A stretch of DNA of 64,000 nt. Source: Bacteroidota bacterium. Its GTDB lineage: Bacteria > Bacteroidota > Bacteroidia > Bacteroidales > JAGNHN01. Location: positions 34,566-98,565 of the forward strand of contig JAKLHK010000010.1 of NCBI GenBank assembly GCA_022710185.1, in the 5' to 3' direction. Under the pieces are notes generated by a model. The model saw nothing but the letters and a program-made list of their open reading frames with translations. It did no database searches and was not told where the DNA came from. This document shows positions 1 through 11,597 of this stretch, piece after piece. Numbering within the stretch: position 1 is the stretch's first letter; every line of letters starts with the position of its first letter. A program made the translations under genes and the position numbers.

Positions 1-1
1 C

Positions 2-1957
2 AACCCCTTCAACGAAGCCATCCGCGCCCTGCAGGAATATATCCGGGAATACCCCGCCTCCCGGCGTCTCGATGAGGCCTATGGCTACCTGGTAGACCTC
101 TTCCTCAGCACCCGCAACTACAAGGGCGCCCTGGATGCCCTGGCTAACATCAGCCGCCTGAATCCCGAACTCCGTCAGGCCTATCAGCGCGTCGCCTATT
201 ACCAGGGCATAGAAGAATACAATGCCCGGGAATACACCCAGGCCATCGCCCTTTTCCATAAAAGCCAGGAATTCGATACCGACCGGGATATCGGGGCACT
301 CTCCCTCTTCTGGACCGCCGAGGCCTATTTCCAGCAAAAGGAATACGCCAGGGCCCGCACCTATTATGAGCGCTTTATCAGCTCGCCCGGGGCCTTCGCC
401 CAGGAGGTATACCCCACCGCCCACTATGCTATCGGCTACACCTGGTTCAAGCAAAAGGACTATGCCCAGGCATTGGTCGCTTTCCGCAAGTTCCTCACGA
501 GTCCGGGTCGCTCGGAAGCCCGCATGGTGGCCGATGCCCGCATCAGGGCAGGCGACTGCAACTTCATCCGCAAGGAATACGCCAATGCCCTCCCCTTCTA
601 CGAAGAGGCCATACGCGCCGATGTGATCGACCAGGATTACGCCCTGTATCAGAAGGCCATGGCCCTGGGAGTGCTCGACCGCACCCAGGACAAAGTGTCC
701 AGCCTGCAGCGGCTCACCGAAAAATACCCCCGTTCGCCCTATCGCGACGACGCCCTTTTTGAACTCGGCAATACCTGGCTCCTGGTACAGGAAGACGACA
801 AAGCCCTCAACACCCTGAGGAGCGTGACCCAGGAATACCCCGGCAGCAGCTATGAGAAGCAGGCCCTGTTGAAAATCGGGCTCATACTATACAACCGGGG
901 ATTGGACGACCAGGCTATCGCCACCCTCCGTAAGGTGGTGGACGAGCACCCCGGAACGGTGGAAGCCCGCGAAGCCCTGGCCACCCTGAGGAATATTTAT
1001 GTAGAACTTAACCGCACCGAGGAATTCTTTGCCTATACCAGTGGCCTGTCCTTCGCCAGCGTCTCCAACCGCGAGCAGGACAGCATCACCTATCTTGCCG
1101 CGGAGAACCAATATATGCAAGGCAACCGCGATGCCGCCCTGAATGGGTTCAATACCTACCTGGAACGCTTCCCCAGCGGAATGTACAGGACCGCCGCCAA
1201 TTTCTACCGTTCGGAATGCCTGTTCGCCCAGGGCAAGACCGACCAGGCGCTGGGCGGATATGAAGAGGTGCTCAAGTCGAACAGCGCCTTCAATGAAACG
1301 GCGCTACTGAGGGCCTCCGGGCTACTGTTTCAGCAAAAGGCCTATGCCAGGGCCCTCAAATATTATGACGCTCTGCTCAGCCGCGCGGAATACCCCAATA
1401 ATATCCTGATCGCGGAAACCGGCGTGATGCGCTGCCGGCATTTCCTGGGTGAGGATGCCCGGGCGCTGGAGGCCGCCCGCCGCGTGCTTGAATCGGACAA
1501 GGCCGGTGAGCAGCTGCTGATCGAGGCCCACCTCATCAGCGCAAAATCGCGGCTCGCCCTGGGTGACACCGCAGCCGCGGAAACCTCCTTCGCCATCACC
1601 AGCCGCCTCGACCGGGGCGCCATGGGGGCCGAAGCCAAGTACTGGACTGCCTACCTGCTGTACGCCCGGGGACAGGATGTCAAAGCGGAGGAAGCCGCCT
1701 TCGAACTCATCAACCAATACCCTTCCCACGACCACTGGATGGCCCGTACCTTTATCCTGCTGGCCGACATCTACGTCGCCCGCAACAACCTTTTCCAGGC
1801 CAAACAAACCCTGCAGAGCATTATTGATAATCATAAAGGAGAAGAGCTCGTCACCCTGGCCAGGGAGAAGATGCGACGCATCGAACAGCTGGAGGCCGGG
1901 GCCGGCAAACCGGCCACCCCCCCACCGGCCGGGGAAGATTTCGACGATTTGTTCTAA
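2..1957 (+). CDS. Tetratricopeptide-repeat protein (5' end outside window)
   Basis: The frame is open from the first bases, so this is the C-terminal ~650 residues of a larger protein. It is almost entirely TPR-like helical hairpins: repeated Y..A...F..F....P.....A.Y..G..Y motifs with Tyr and Ala at TPR positions, for example 'YAQALVAFRKFL' near nucleotide 457. It ends in a Pro/Gly-rich acidic tail (PATPPPAGEDFDDLF). Large TPR proteins of this kind in Bacteroidota are usually exported scaffolds. The outer-membrane barrel gene starts 23 bp downstream on the same strand, so the two are probably co-transcribed. An internal TTG at 473 is not a credible start, because homologous repeats continue upstream of it. 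The partner is inferred; the TPR assignment is firm. Confidence 0.85.
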   Translation, partial: NPFNEAIRALQEYIREYPASRRLDEAYGYLVDLFLSTRNYKGALDALANISRLNPELRQAYQRVAYYQGIEEYNAREYTQAIALFHKSQEFDTDRDIGALSLFWTAEAYFQQKEYARARTYYERFISSPGAFAQEVYPTAHYAIGYTWFKQKDYAQALVAFRKFLTSPGRSEARMVADARIRAGDCNFIRKEYANALPFYEEAIRADVIDQDYALYQKAMALGVLDRTQDKVSSLQRLTEKYPRSPYRDDALFELGNTWLLVQEDDKALNTLRSVTQEYPGSSYEKQALLKIGLILYNRGLDDQAIATLRKVVDEHPGTVEAREALATLRNIYVELNRTEEFFAYTSGLSFASVSNREQDSITYLAAENQYMQGNRDAALNGFNTYLERFPSGMYRTAANFYRSECLFAQGKTDQALGGYEEVLKSNSAFNETALLRASGLLFQQKAYARALKYYDALLSRAEYPNNILIAETGVMRCRHFLGEDARALEAARRVLESDKAGEQLLIEAHLISAKSRLALGDTAAAETSFAITSRLDRGAMGAEAKYWTAYLLYARGQDVKAEEAAFELINQYPSHDHWMARTFILLADIYVARNNLFQAKQTLQSIIDNHKGEELVTLAREKMRRIEQLEAGAGKPATPPPAGEDFDDLF

Positions 1958-1980
1958 GCCCGGGAACACCTTAGTAAACG

Positions 1981-3672
1981 ATGAAGACCATGTCCTTGAA
2001 GACCAACATATTGCCCCTGAGCCTGATGATGGCCGCAGGCTTTGCCGCCGGGGTGCTCCGCGCCCAACCCCAGACATACCGGGAAGAGATCACCGTGGTA
2101 GCCCCCTATGAACCCACGATCTCAGATGCGTTCAAGATCAACCTCAAGGCCGTGACCGGGGATACCCTCCCGGTCCGCAAGACCTTCGCCTACGACATAC
2201 GCTCCAGCCTGCTCCCCACCCCTTTCCAGCCAGAACCCCTCAAAGCAGCGCGCATGGTAGGAGAACCCCTGGAAAAGCTCTACAGGAATTACCTCAGGGC
2301 CGGCATGGGCAATTATGTTTCCCCTCTGGTTGAATACCATTACAACAGTCTGAGGTCGAAAGACCTGGTGTATGCCCTGCGGCTGGAGCACCGTAGCTCG
2401 GCAGGCGAACTGGAAGGTGCGGGATACCCCGGCCGCAGCCACAATACAGTGGGCTTCGGAATCCAGCGGATCGGCAAGAAAGGCAGTACCCTGGCCGGCG
2501 ACATCGGCTTCAGCCGCAATGTCCGGCATTTCTATGGTTTCGGTGCCGACAGCCTGGATGTGCCCCCGGAACGCGACGACTACCGTCAGCGCTATGCCGA
2601 TATCAACACCAGCCTGGCATGGTTCAGCCATGATCCTGACCCGCGAAGACTGCAGCACAGGATCGGACTTAAGCTGGGGCACTTCAGTGACCTTGACGAA
2701 AGGGGCGAACTGCAGTTCGATCTGGACGGGGGGCTGAAGAAGGCGGTGAACTTTCTGAAAGAGGCCGGGGACCAATATGTAGCTGTGAATGCCGGAGCTG
2801 AAGTGTACCGTAACACCCAGCCCTGGGAGGACCCGGTGATCACCTCCCTCATCCGTGTGCGCCCTGAATTCGGGCTGACCCTGGGAGAGTTCCATCTGAA
2901 GGCCGGGCTCAAGGCAGAAGCCATGAGCGACACCACCACCCGTCTTGCCCTCTACCCCCTGGCCGAGGTGAGGATCCATGTCCTGGAGTCGGCCATGAGC
3001 CTGTTCTTCGGTCTGGACGGCGGCAGCAGGCGCAACGGACTCAGGGCCCTGGTGGACATGAACCCCTTCCTTGCCGACAGCGTTCCCTTGCACTTCAGCG
3101 ATGAAAAATACCGCTTCTACGGGGGTACCGAAGGACGTATCGGTCAGCGACTGGGTTTTCAGGCTATGCTGTCTGCCTCACGTACCGAAGGCATGCCGTT
3201 TTTCGTGAACGATACCGCCAGCCTATGGAACCACCGCTTCAGTCTTGTAAACAAAGAGGTCACCCTCTTTGCTCTCAGGGCAGGACTGAGCTTCCAGCAC
3301 AGCAAGGCCCTGCAGAGCCTGGCTTCATTCCATTTCAACCAGTATAGCCCTACCGAAGGGACCGCCTGGCATGTGCCGGAACTCCTCGGTTCGCTCGGCC
3401 TCAGGTACAGCCTGCGCGACAAGATCATCCTGGAAGCCGACGCCTACGCCGAAGGGCCCCGTAAGGCCAGGGGTTTTGATATCGATGGAGAGGAAAGGGT
3501 GGAAGAAATGAAGGGGTTCATTGATGCCGGGCTGGAGATAGAATACCGCTACAGCAAGCTGCTGGCGGCATACCTGCGTTGCGATAACCTGCTTGGAAAA
3601 CACTACCAGCAATGGTACGGATACCCCGTTCAGGGCCTGCGTGTGCAAGCCGGCCTGTCGTATTCCTTCTGA
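1981..3672 (+). CDS. Outer-membrane beta-barrel protein, TonB-receptor-like
   Basis: A 563-residue protein with an N-terminal signal peptide (Ala cleavage region ending around residue 28). A short periplasmic segment follows with 'VVAPYEPTISDAFKINL', typical of small plug-less TonB-receptor-like proteins of Bacteroidota. The rest is alternating amphipathic strands, and the last residues are 'GLSYSF', a barrel-type C-terminal aromatic. It is too short for a complete TonB-dependent receptor, and I see no carboxypeptidase-like or full plug domain. It follows the TPR gene by 23 bp, which suggests a TPR-barrel pair in the envelope. Start at 1981 (MKTMSL); a second Met four codons in is equally possible. 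Substrate unknown. Confidence 0.7.
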   Translation: MKTMSLKTNILPLSLMMAAGFAAGVLRAQPQTYREEITVVAPYEPTISDAFKINLKAVTGDTLPVRKTFAYDIRSSLLPTPFQPEPLKAARMVGEPLEKLYRNYLRAGMGNYVSPLVEYHYNSLRSKDLVYALRLEHRSSAGELEGAGYPGRSHNTVGFGIQRIGKKGSTLAGDIGFSRNVRHFYGFGADSLDVPPERDDYRQRYADINTSLAWFSHDPDPRRLQHRIGLKLGHFSDLDERGELQFDLDGGLKKAVNFLKEAGDQYVAVNAGAEVYRNTQPWEDPVITSLIRVRPEFGLTLGEFHLKAGLKAEAMSDTTTRLALYPLAEVRIHVLESAMSLFFGLDGGSRRNGLRALVDMNPFLADSVPLHFSDEKYRFYGGTEGRIGQRLGFQAMLSASRTEGMPFFVNDTASLWNHRFSLVNKEVTLFALRAGLSFQHSKALQSLASFHFNQYSPTEGTAWHVPELLGSLGLRYSLRDKIILEADAYAEGPRKARGFDIDGEERVEEMKGFIDAGLEIEYRYSKLLAAYLRCDNLLGKHYQQWYGYPVQGLRVQAGLSYSF

Positions 3673-3763
3673 GCAGAAGCCAGAACAGGAATAGCTACGC
3701 AATTTACTAACCGTCAATTTCTTATCTGTTGACAAATTCATCCGCCTGCGGAGAAATCGCACC

Positions 3764-5791
<2,028 letters not shown>

Positions 5792-5956
5792 GCTCCATCA
5801 GCGTGCCTAAGCCCCTGCGTGCCCCGGATGATTCAATGAAGGCCTCCGGCGTGCAACAGCGAACCGTTTTGCATCGCTTAACAACTTTTAACGACCGGCT
5901 GAACCACCGCGTGGTATGCTTGTTGTAGTTTTATTCCATTATTGATACCTGTCACC

Positions 5957-8110
5957 ATGAAGAATATTCCCCGCAGCATCATCGCCCTCAGCCTGTTCCT
6001 ACTGCTGGCCGCCTTCTCCCCTACCGATGAGCGCCAACGGGACCAGATCCTGCTTCAGTCCATCCTTAAAAATCTGGAAAGCCTGCACTATAGCCCCCTG
6101 GCCATCGACGACGACCTGAGCGCCAAGGCCTTTGACCTTTATGTCGAGCGCATGGACTATGGCAAGATGTTCTTTCTGGCCGAAGACATCCGCAGGCTGC
6201 AGCCTTACCGCAACCTTCTCGACGACCAGCTCAAGCACGGGTCCCTGGAGTTCTTCGACATCAGCAATGACCTGATCATCAAAAGAATCAATGAAGCGGA
6301 GACCATGTACCAGGAGATCCTCTCCGCTCCCTTCGATTTCGATACCGAAGAATTCTACCTGGCCAATGCCGACTCCCTGGAATTCTGCACCAGCCCGCAA
6401 GCCCTGCGCGACCGCTGGAGGCTCAGCCTTAAATACCAGACCCTCACGCGCATGATTACCCGCCTGGAGCAGGACAAGGACACCGCGCAGGTCGCGGCGG
6501 AGGACGGAGAGGAACTGGAGGAAGATGTTGAGGAAGACAGGAACCTGGCACCAGCCGCCGACCGGGCCGAAGCCGAGGCCTGGGCCCGGGACAAGGTGGC
6601 CAAACGCTACCGCGACTGGTTCAGCCGCCTGCGGCAGATCAACCGCAACGACCGCCTCGCAGTCTATCTCAACAGCATCGTGAATGTCTATGACCCCCAT
6701 TCCGAATATTTCCCGCCCAAGGCCAAGGAAGATTTCGACATCCGCTTCTCCGGCCAGCTGGAAGGCATTGGGGCCACCCTGCAGCAGGAAGATGGGTACG
6801 TCAAGGTCAGGGAAATCGTGCCCGGCAGCGCCTCGTGGAAACAGGGGGAACTGGAGGTCAATGATCTGATCCTCAAAGTTGGGCAAGGAACTGAAGAGCC
6901 TGTGGACATCGTGGACATGCGCCTCGACGATGCCGTGCGGCTCATCCGCGGCCCCAAGGGAACGGAGGTGCGGCTGACCGTCAAAAAAGTGGACGGCAGC
7001 CAGAAGATCATTCCCATCATCCGCGACGTGGTAGTGATAGAAGAGACCTTCGCCAAGTCGGCTGTCCTTCAGGAAGAAGGCCAGGACCGTAAAATAGGTT
7101 ACATCATGCTTCCGTCCTTCTATATGGACTTCAAGGACCCCAATGGGCGTTCGGCGGCTGCCGATGTGCTGAAGGAGCTGGAGGACCTGAAGGATGAAGG
7201 GGTTGACGGCCTCGTCATCGACCTCAGGGGCAATGGGGGCGGGTCCCTGCTCGATGCCGTGAAGATGGCAGGATACTTCATCGAGAAAGGGCCGGTGGTG
7301 CAGGTGAAGTCGCGCTACGGGGACCCCTATGTATTTGATGACAAGGATCCCCAGGTTCAGTATTCCGGGCCTATGGTGGTGCTGGTCAACGGTTTCAGTG
7401 CCTCCGCTTCCGAGATCTTCGCCGCGGCCATGCAAGACTATCAGCGGGCCATCATCGTGGGAAGCAGCTCAACCTTCGGCAAGGGCACCGTGCAGCGCTT
7501 CTTCGAACTCGACCGCACTTTGCCCCCCGGCGCTGAGGACATCCAGCCGCTCGGGTCCATCAAACTCACCACTCAGAAATTCTACCGCGTCAACGGGGGC
7601 GCTACTCAGCTCAAGGGAGTGACACCCGACCTTGTCCTGCCCGACCGCTATACCTATATAGATATCGGGGAGAAGGAGCGGGAGTATGCCATGCCCTGGA
7701 CAGTGATCGAACCGGCACGGTACACCCCCTGGGAGGGCAGCAGCATCAACTACGAATATCTGCGGGATGCGGAAAGCCAGCGCATCGGGGGAAACCCCAC
7801 CTTTGCCCTGATCGATGCCCAGGCGCGTCAGCTCAAGGACCAGCGCCGCATCCATCGCTATCCCCTGAACCTCAAGCATTACCAAAGCTGGAAAGCGGCA
7901 TTGGACGAAAAAAACAAGCGATTCAGGGAACTGGGCAAGGACACTTTCGACCTCAGGGTCAACCCCCTGCCCGCTGAAGCCAGCCTGGTGGCTGCAGACA
8001 GCGTAAAGCTGCAGAGCATGAAGAAATGGCATGGCCAACTGATGAAGGATGTCTACCTGAAGGAGGCCGTGGATCTGCTCAACATGAAGGGCATCGTACG
8101 CAACCGCTGA
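5957..8110 (+). CDS. prc: Tail-specific carboxy-terminal protease (S41A)
   Basis: Periplasmic protease that degrades or trims proteins from the C-terminus. A signal peptide (MKNIPRSIIALSLFLLLAAF) is followed by the N-terminal helical domain. A PDZ domain lies near residues 265-350 ('LEGIGATLQQEDGYVKVREI'). The S41 core has the catalytic serine in 'GFSASASEIF' (central Ser, about residue 483) and the general-base lysine in 'TFGKGTVQ' about 26 residues later. The C-terminal DUF3340-type extension is present. A length of 717 residues fits Prc/Tsp rather than short CtpA proteins. Start at 5957 places the signal peptide at the N-terminus; an in-frame start at 5942 would add five residues. Confidence 0.93.
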   Translation: MKNIPRSIIALSLFLLLAAFSPTDERQRDQILLQSILKNLESLHYSPLAIDDDLSAKAFDLYVERMDYGKMFFLAEDIRRLQPYRNLLDDQLKHGSLEFFDISNDLIIKRINEAETMYQEILSAPFDFDTEEFYLANADSLEFCTSPQALRDRWRLSLKYQTLTRMITRLEQDKDTAQVAAEDGEELEEDVEEDRNLAPAADRAEAEAWARDKVAKRYRDWFSRLRQINRNDRLAVYLNSIVNVYDPHSEYFPPKAKEDFDIRFSGQLEGIGATLQQEDGYVKVREIVPGSASWKQGELEVNDLILKVGQGTEEPVDIVDMRLDDAVRLIRGPKGTEVRLTVKKVDGSQKIIPIIRDVVVIEETFAKSAVLQEEGQDRKIGYIMLPSFYMDFKDPNGRSAAADVLKELEDLKDEGVDGLVIDLRGNGGGSLLDAVKMAGYFIEKGPVVQVKSRYGDPYVFDDKDPQVQYSGPMVVLVNGFSASASEIFAAAMQDYQRAIIVGSSSTFGKGTVQRFFELDRTLPPGAEDIQPLGSIKLTTQKFYRVNGGATQLKGVTPDLVLPDRYTYIDIGEKEREYAMPWTVIEPARYTPWEGSSINYEYLRDAESQRIGGNPTFALIDAQARQLKDQRRIHRYPLNLKHYQSWKAALDEKNKRFRELGKDTFDLRVNPLPAEASLVAADSVKLQSMKKWHGQLMKDVYLKEAVDLLNMKGIVRNR

Positions 8111-8157
8111 TCCCCGGCCGGCTTAGCCCCGGGTATAAGGAAATCTCAGAAATGAGA

Positions 8158-8991
8158 TTATCGGAAGAGGTCGTCCCGCTCCCCGGAAATGATTCCTTGT
8201 TGTGCCGCACGGCGGAACAGTTCGTGGATGGCCCGGCGCCCTTCCTCCCCAAGGCTCCGCGTATAGGGAGTGACATACAGTCCGATGTGGTCCATCATCA
8301 CCTGCTCGTCCATCTCCTGGGCGTGAGCACGGATATAGGGCAATGCCTTGCCCGGATGGGCCACGGCCCAGTCGATGCTCTCCCGTATCAACTGTTCCAA
8401 CTGGTCCAGGATGGCCCTGCCCAGGGAACGCCGGGCGACGATGCCCCCCAACGGGATGGGCAATCCGGTCTCCTGCTCCCAGTACTCCCCCAGGTCAGCA
8501 ACCTTAACCAGCCCACGCAGGGCATAGGTGAAGCGGTTCTCATGAATGATCACCCCGGCATCGAACTCCCCGCGCAACACTGCGCCTTCGATATCGGAAA
8601 ATACCAGGGCCGTGGTATCCAGTTCCTTTCCGGCAAACAGCTTGAGCAACATGTGGGCAGTGGTATGCTCCCCGGGGATGGCGATCCTCCGGCCCTGGAG
8701 TTCATGCAAGGCCATTGGCTCCCGGGCAATGACCAGGGGTCCGACACCTTTGCCCAGGGCACTGCCGCTGTCGAGCAGGACATAGTCGGAACTGAGCTGG
8801 AGAAAGGCATGGTAACTAACTTTGATCACATCTGCCTCACGCGCGAAGGCCCTTTGGTTCAGCTCCTCCACATCGGCAAGGTGAACGGAGAAGCGGAGGT
8901 CTCCTGCGTTGACATGCCCCCCGGCCAGGCCCCCGAAAATGAAGGTATCGTTGGGACAAGGGGAATAGTGCAGACTGAGGATTTTCCCCAT
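8158..8991 (-). CDS. mqnD: 1,4-dihydroxy-6-naphthoate synthase (futalosine pathway)
   Basis: Converts cyclic dehypoxanthine futalosine to 1,4-dihydroxy-6-naphthoate, a late step of futalosine-dependent menaquinone synthesis. Periplasmic-binding-protein fold with the family start 'LHYSPCPNDTFIF', the central 'IPGEHTTAHMLLKL' loop and 'GVIIHENRFTY', whose His belongs to the conserved active-site region. A length of 277 residues is typical. It overlaps the 3' end of mqnB (mqnB runs to 8994), so the two genes are translationally coupled. MGKILSL at 8991 resembles family starts; a Met two codons earlier (8997) gives the 4-nt ATGA overlap. mqnE lies 4.5 kb away; mqnA and mqnC are not in this window. 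Confidence 0.95.
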   Translation of the reverse strand: MGKILSLHYSPCPNDTFIFGGLAGGHVNAGDLRFSVHLADVEELNQRAFAREADVIKVSYHAFLQLSSDYVLLDSGSALGKGVGPLVIAREPMALHELQGRRIAIPGEHTTAHMLLKLFAGKELDTTALVFSDIEGAVLRGEFDAGVIIHENRFTYALRGLVKVADLGEYWEQETGLPIPLGGIVARRSLGRAILDQLEQLIRESIDWAVAHPGKALPYIRAHAQEMDEQVMMDHIGLYVTPYTRSLGEEGRRAIHELFRRAAQQGIISGERDDLFR

Positions 8992-8993
8992 AG

Positions 8994-9680
8994 TCATTTC
9001 AATTCGCGGAGCAACGGTGGGACGACGGCATGCAGGGAGGCCAGGGCCTCCCGGATCTTCCAGGAGGCGACATCCCGGGGTCCTACCATATTGGATACTG
9101 CCCGCAGCTGGAGGGAAGCCATGCCCATTTTGGCGGCGGCATAGTGGCAGGCAGCGCCTTCCATGGATTCCACCCTCGCCCCGGTCAGGGCCAGGGCGCT
9201 CTGGATGCTGGGCGGCCAGGAATGGATGGTGTTCACTGTGATCGCCTTCACACGGCGCAGGCCCGCAAGGCAGGATGGAATGGTTTCCTCCGGCGTGGAA
9301 AAGAACCCATCCTCGGGATCTCCGGATTTCACCAACCCGATCTCCCTGAGGGTAAGCAATCCACGTTCCCCCTCAGCACCCAATCCGAAGATCCGGTCCT
9401 CGTTTACTACCACCACATCCCCCGGCACGGGCGGCGCCCCATAGGACCCGCACAACCCGATATTCAGCAACAGGTCATAGGAACCTCCGGCCAGCACCCT
9501 GCCTAAATGGTAGGTGGTGGGGAGCACGCCCACCCCAGTGACCAGGATGTCCACATACGGATACCCGCGAAGTGCCCCGGGAGTGCCTTCAGTGAATGCA
9601 GGGGCATCCACCAGAGGGGATAGCTCCAGATTGGTGGCCACAACCACCAGGATCTTACGCTCAGGAAGGCCTGATCTCAT
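8994..9680 (-). CDS. mqnB: Futalosine hydrolase
   Basis: Nucleosidase of the MTA/SAH-nucleosidase fold that releases hypoxanthine from futalosine. The ligand loop 'NIGLCGSYG' and the C-terminal 'ARVESMEGAACHYAA' carry the Glu-x-x-Glu purine/ribose-binding signature of the family. The length (228 residues) is usual. It is the first gene of a two-gene unit with mqnD, overlapping it by a few bases, and this pairing supports futalosine hydrolase over a generic nucleosidase. The first Met (9680) gives a short leader (MRSGLPERKILVV); no better start is visible. Confidence 0.93.
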   Translation of the reverse strand: MRSGLPERKILVVVATNLELSPLVDAPAFTEGTPGALRGYPYVDILVTGVGVLPTTYHLGRVLAGGSYDLLLNIGLCGSYGAPPVPGDVVVVNEDRIFGLGAEGERGLLTLREIGLVKSGDPEDGFFSTPEETIPSCLAGLRRVKAITVNTIHSWPPSIQSALALTGARVESMEGAACHYAAAKMGMASLQLRAVSNMVGPRDVASWKIREALASLHAVVPPLLRELK

Positions 9681-9763
9681 CAGAACATAGGGTTTCTAAA
9701 CCTCTCAAAGGTAATCAGTTTTTATACATTAAGAAATCGGTATATGAACAGGCGGGGCCCGAG

Positions 9764-11371
9764 CTATCTGACGATGGCCCGTTGAGTGTATACCGTGTTC
9801 GTGGTGATCAGGGTGGCGAAATAGTATCCTGCGGGAAGAAGGATGGTGTATCGTGTTTCATCAGGAGAAGGATGATATGCGGCCAGCAGCCGGCCTGACA
9901 GGTCCCGCCATTCGATGGAAGCTGCATCTGCGATGCCTTTCCAGCTGCATTGTACCTCACCGGAGGATGGGTTCGGCCAGAGGATGAGGCCCTCTTCCAT
10001 CGGAGGCGATGCCGCAGAACCAGTGAACACTCCCCAGGTTGTTGCACTGCGCAGGATATCGTGACGGAACATGGGCCAGGGGATTATCCCGTATGGGGCC
10101 GAGGCCCCGGGGAAGCTCACGGCATAGGCCCGGCCCCAGTTGTTCTGGACATTAGGGTACTCGGCATGGCCCCCGACCACAAACACCTCCAGGTCCCCAT
10201 CCAGGTCGAAGTCGGCAACCACGGGCCCGTGGTCAATCTCAAAATCGGCAGAACCCACATGGGAGGCAAGGTCTACCGTATGCAACAGGGCTCCGGTTGC
10301 CCCATGCAGAACAAAAAGCTTCCCTGTGGTCGTCCCGAAAACCACGTCCAGGGTATCATCGGAGTTCATATCGGCCAGCGCGGCACCGCGAAAGGACTGC
10401 CCGTAGGAAGGGATGGTATAGCTCCACTTCAGTACCCCATTGTGCTCGAGTACGCCAACTTTCCAGCCATCGATAAATACCACCTCGGGCCATCCATCCC
10501 GGTCCAGGTCCCCGATGCTGGTGGGGGCTCCGATGTAATTGCTCCCGGAAGGGAAATTGTAATCCCAGGCCAGGCTGCCATCCTCGGCATTATAGCAATA
10601 GACCTTGCCGTCATAGGAGCCGATGGTCAGCTCGGCTTTGCTGTCATGGTCAAGATCAGCGAAAGCCGCCCCATGGTATATGTAATCGTCGGGCAGGGTA
10701 TCTGTCCACAGGATCTGGGCGTTGTCAGCCCGTACTGCCCATACCCTGTGGTTCGACCCGAAACTCCAGTTCGCGACCACGAAGTCCAGCTGGCCGTTCT
10801 GGTCCACATCGAGCAGGGCCGGGGCCGTCTGTATCCAGGAGTTCAGGTCCAGGGGCAGTTCCCACAGCTGGGATCCACTCTCGGCGTTGAGGCAGATCAC
10901 ATAGCCCCCAAATTCCCCATGCAGGATCTCCAGCTTGCCATCATTATCCACATCCCCGGCTGTAGGCGGACTGTCGCTTCCGCGGGTGGGCGCCTCCCAT
11001 TGGACATACCCTGAATCCGCATCCAGACAAAAGGTCTTCGCTACACAGGAGGAGGGGAGGATTACCTCAAGGTCCCCATTGCCATCGGTATCAATGATCA
11101 GGGGCGCCACATCGTTGCACCCTCCCGTATTGTACTTCCAGAGCAGGCTTCCATCCTCTGCATTCAGCATATATACTGAGCTGTCGTTACGGTAGCAGCT
11201 GAAGACTACCTCCGGATAGCCATCATTATCCACATCGGCCAGGGCGGCATTGCCGAAGGCGGCATCGTTGAGTTCGTAGTTCCAGAGGACCTGGGGAGAT
11301 TGCGCCTTGCCAGCAGTGCAGACTGAAAGCAAGACCAGGGGAAGGTAGTAACGCGCAGCGTTCCTGGACAT
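9764..11371 (-). CDS. Secreted FG-GAP/VCBS-repeat protein with T9SS type A sorting domain
   Basis: A 535-residue secreted protein. The signal peptide starts at MSRNAARYYLP and ends near 'AGKAQ'; an upstream in-frame start at 11512 would bury it, so 11371 is preferred. At least eight Asp-rich calcium-binding loops of FG-GAP/VCBS type follow at ~45-60 residue spacing ('DVDNDGYPEVVF', 'DTDGNGDLEVI', 'DVDNDGKLEIL', 'DLDRDGWPEVVF', 'DFDLDGDLEVFV'), interleaved with PQQ-like 'NAEDGSLLWKY' blades. Together they predict a beta-propeller. The last ~80 residues ('LILWPNPSSGEVQCSW' to 'YTQRAIVR') are a type A sorting domain, cleaved on export by the type IX system. No catalytic domain is visible; surface binding or adhesion is plausible. 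Confidence 0.88.
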   Translation of the reverse strand: MSRNAARYYLPLVLLSVCTAGKAQSPQVLWNYELNDAAFGNAALADVDNDGYPEVVFSCYRNDSSVYMLNAEDGSLLWKYNTGGCNDVAPLIIDTDGNGDLEVILPSSCVAKTFCLDADSGYVQWEAPTRGSDSPPTAGDVDNDGKLEILHGEFGGYVICLNAESGSQLWELPLDLNSWIQTAPALLDVDQNGQLDFVVANWSFGSNHRVWAVRADNAQILWTDTLPDDYIYHGAAFADLDHDSKAELTIGSYDGKVYCYNAEDGSLAWDYNFPSGSNYIGAPTSIGDLDRDGWPEVVFIDGWKVGVLEHNGVLKWSYTIPSYGQSFRGAALADMNSDDTLDVVFGTTTGKLFVLHGATGALLHTVDLASHVGSADFEIDHGPVVADFDLDGDLEVFVVGGHAEYPNVQNNWGRAYAVSFPGASAPYGIIPWPMFRHDILRSATTWGVFTGSAASPPMEEGLILWPNPSSGEVQCSWKGIADAASIEWRDLSGRLLAAYHPSPDETRYTILLPAGYYFATLITTNTVYTQRAIVR

Positions 11372-11584
11372 CAGATCTTTTTGGCTAAAGTACGCTTTAA
11401 AGGCGGGGGATGCAATCCAGTGAACCCAGGACCTTTTGCAATGGCCCAACCCGCCCAGGTACGTTAGGCGGTATGGTAAAAGGCTGAGCGCTACGGTTTG
11501 CTCCTTGGACAAGTCTGGGGGTGCATACTTTGCGTCAGGATTATTGCGTTATTTCGCCCTGCAGCGCTACTGAGCGCCTATTCG

Positions 11585-11592
11585 TATCTTTG
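11585..11592 (+). promoter_or_regulatory. -7 box (TATCTTTG) close to the protease start
   Basis: A perfect TAnnTTTG lies 5 bp before the ATG at 11598. If used, transcription would start at or inside the first codons. The mRNA would then be leaderless from 11598, or translation starts at the second ATG (11610). No good -33 TTTG at 19 bp spacing is seen. Confidence 0.4.
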
Positions 11593-11597
11593 GTTCC

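Noticed and set aside
8142..8159. AATCTCA-GAAA-TGAGATT hairpin between prc and mqnD as a terminator
   Set aside because: A 7-bp AT-rich stem overlapping the mqnD stop with no U-run on either strand; too weak to call.
8026..9144. Long plus-strand frame opposite mqnD and mqnB
   Set aside because: Antisense shadow of two firmly identified enzymes; its product has no domain pattern.
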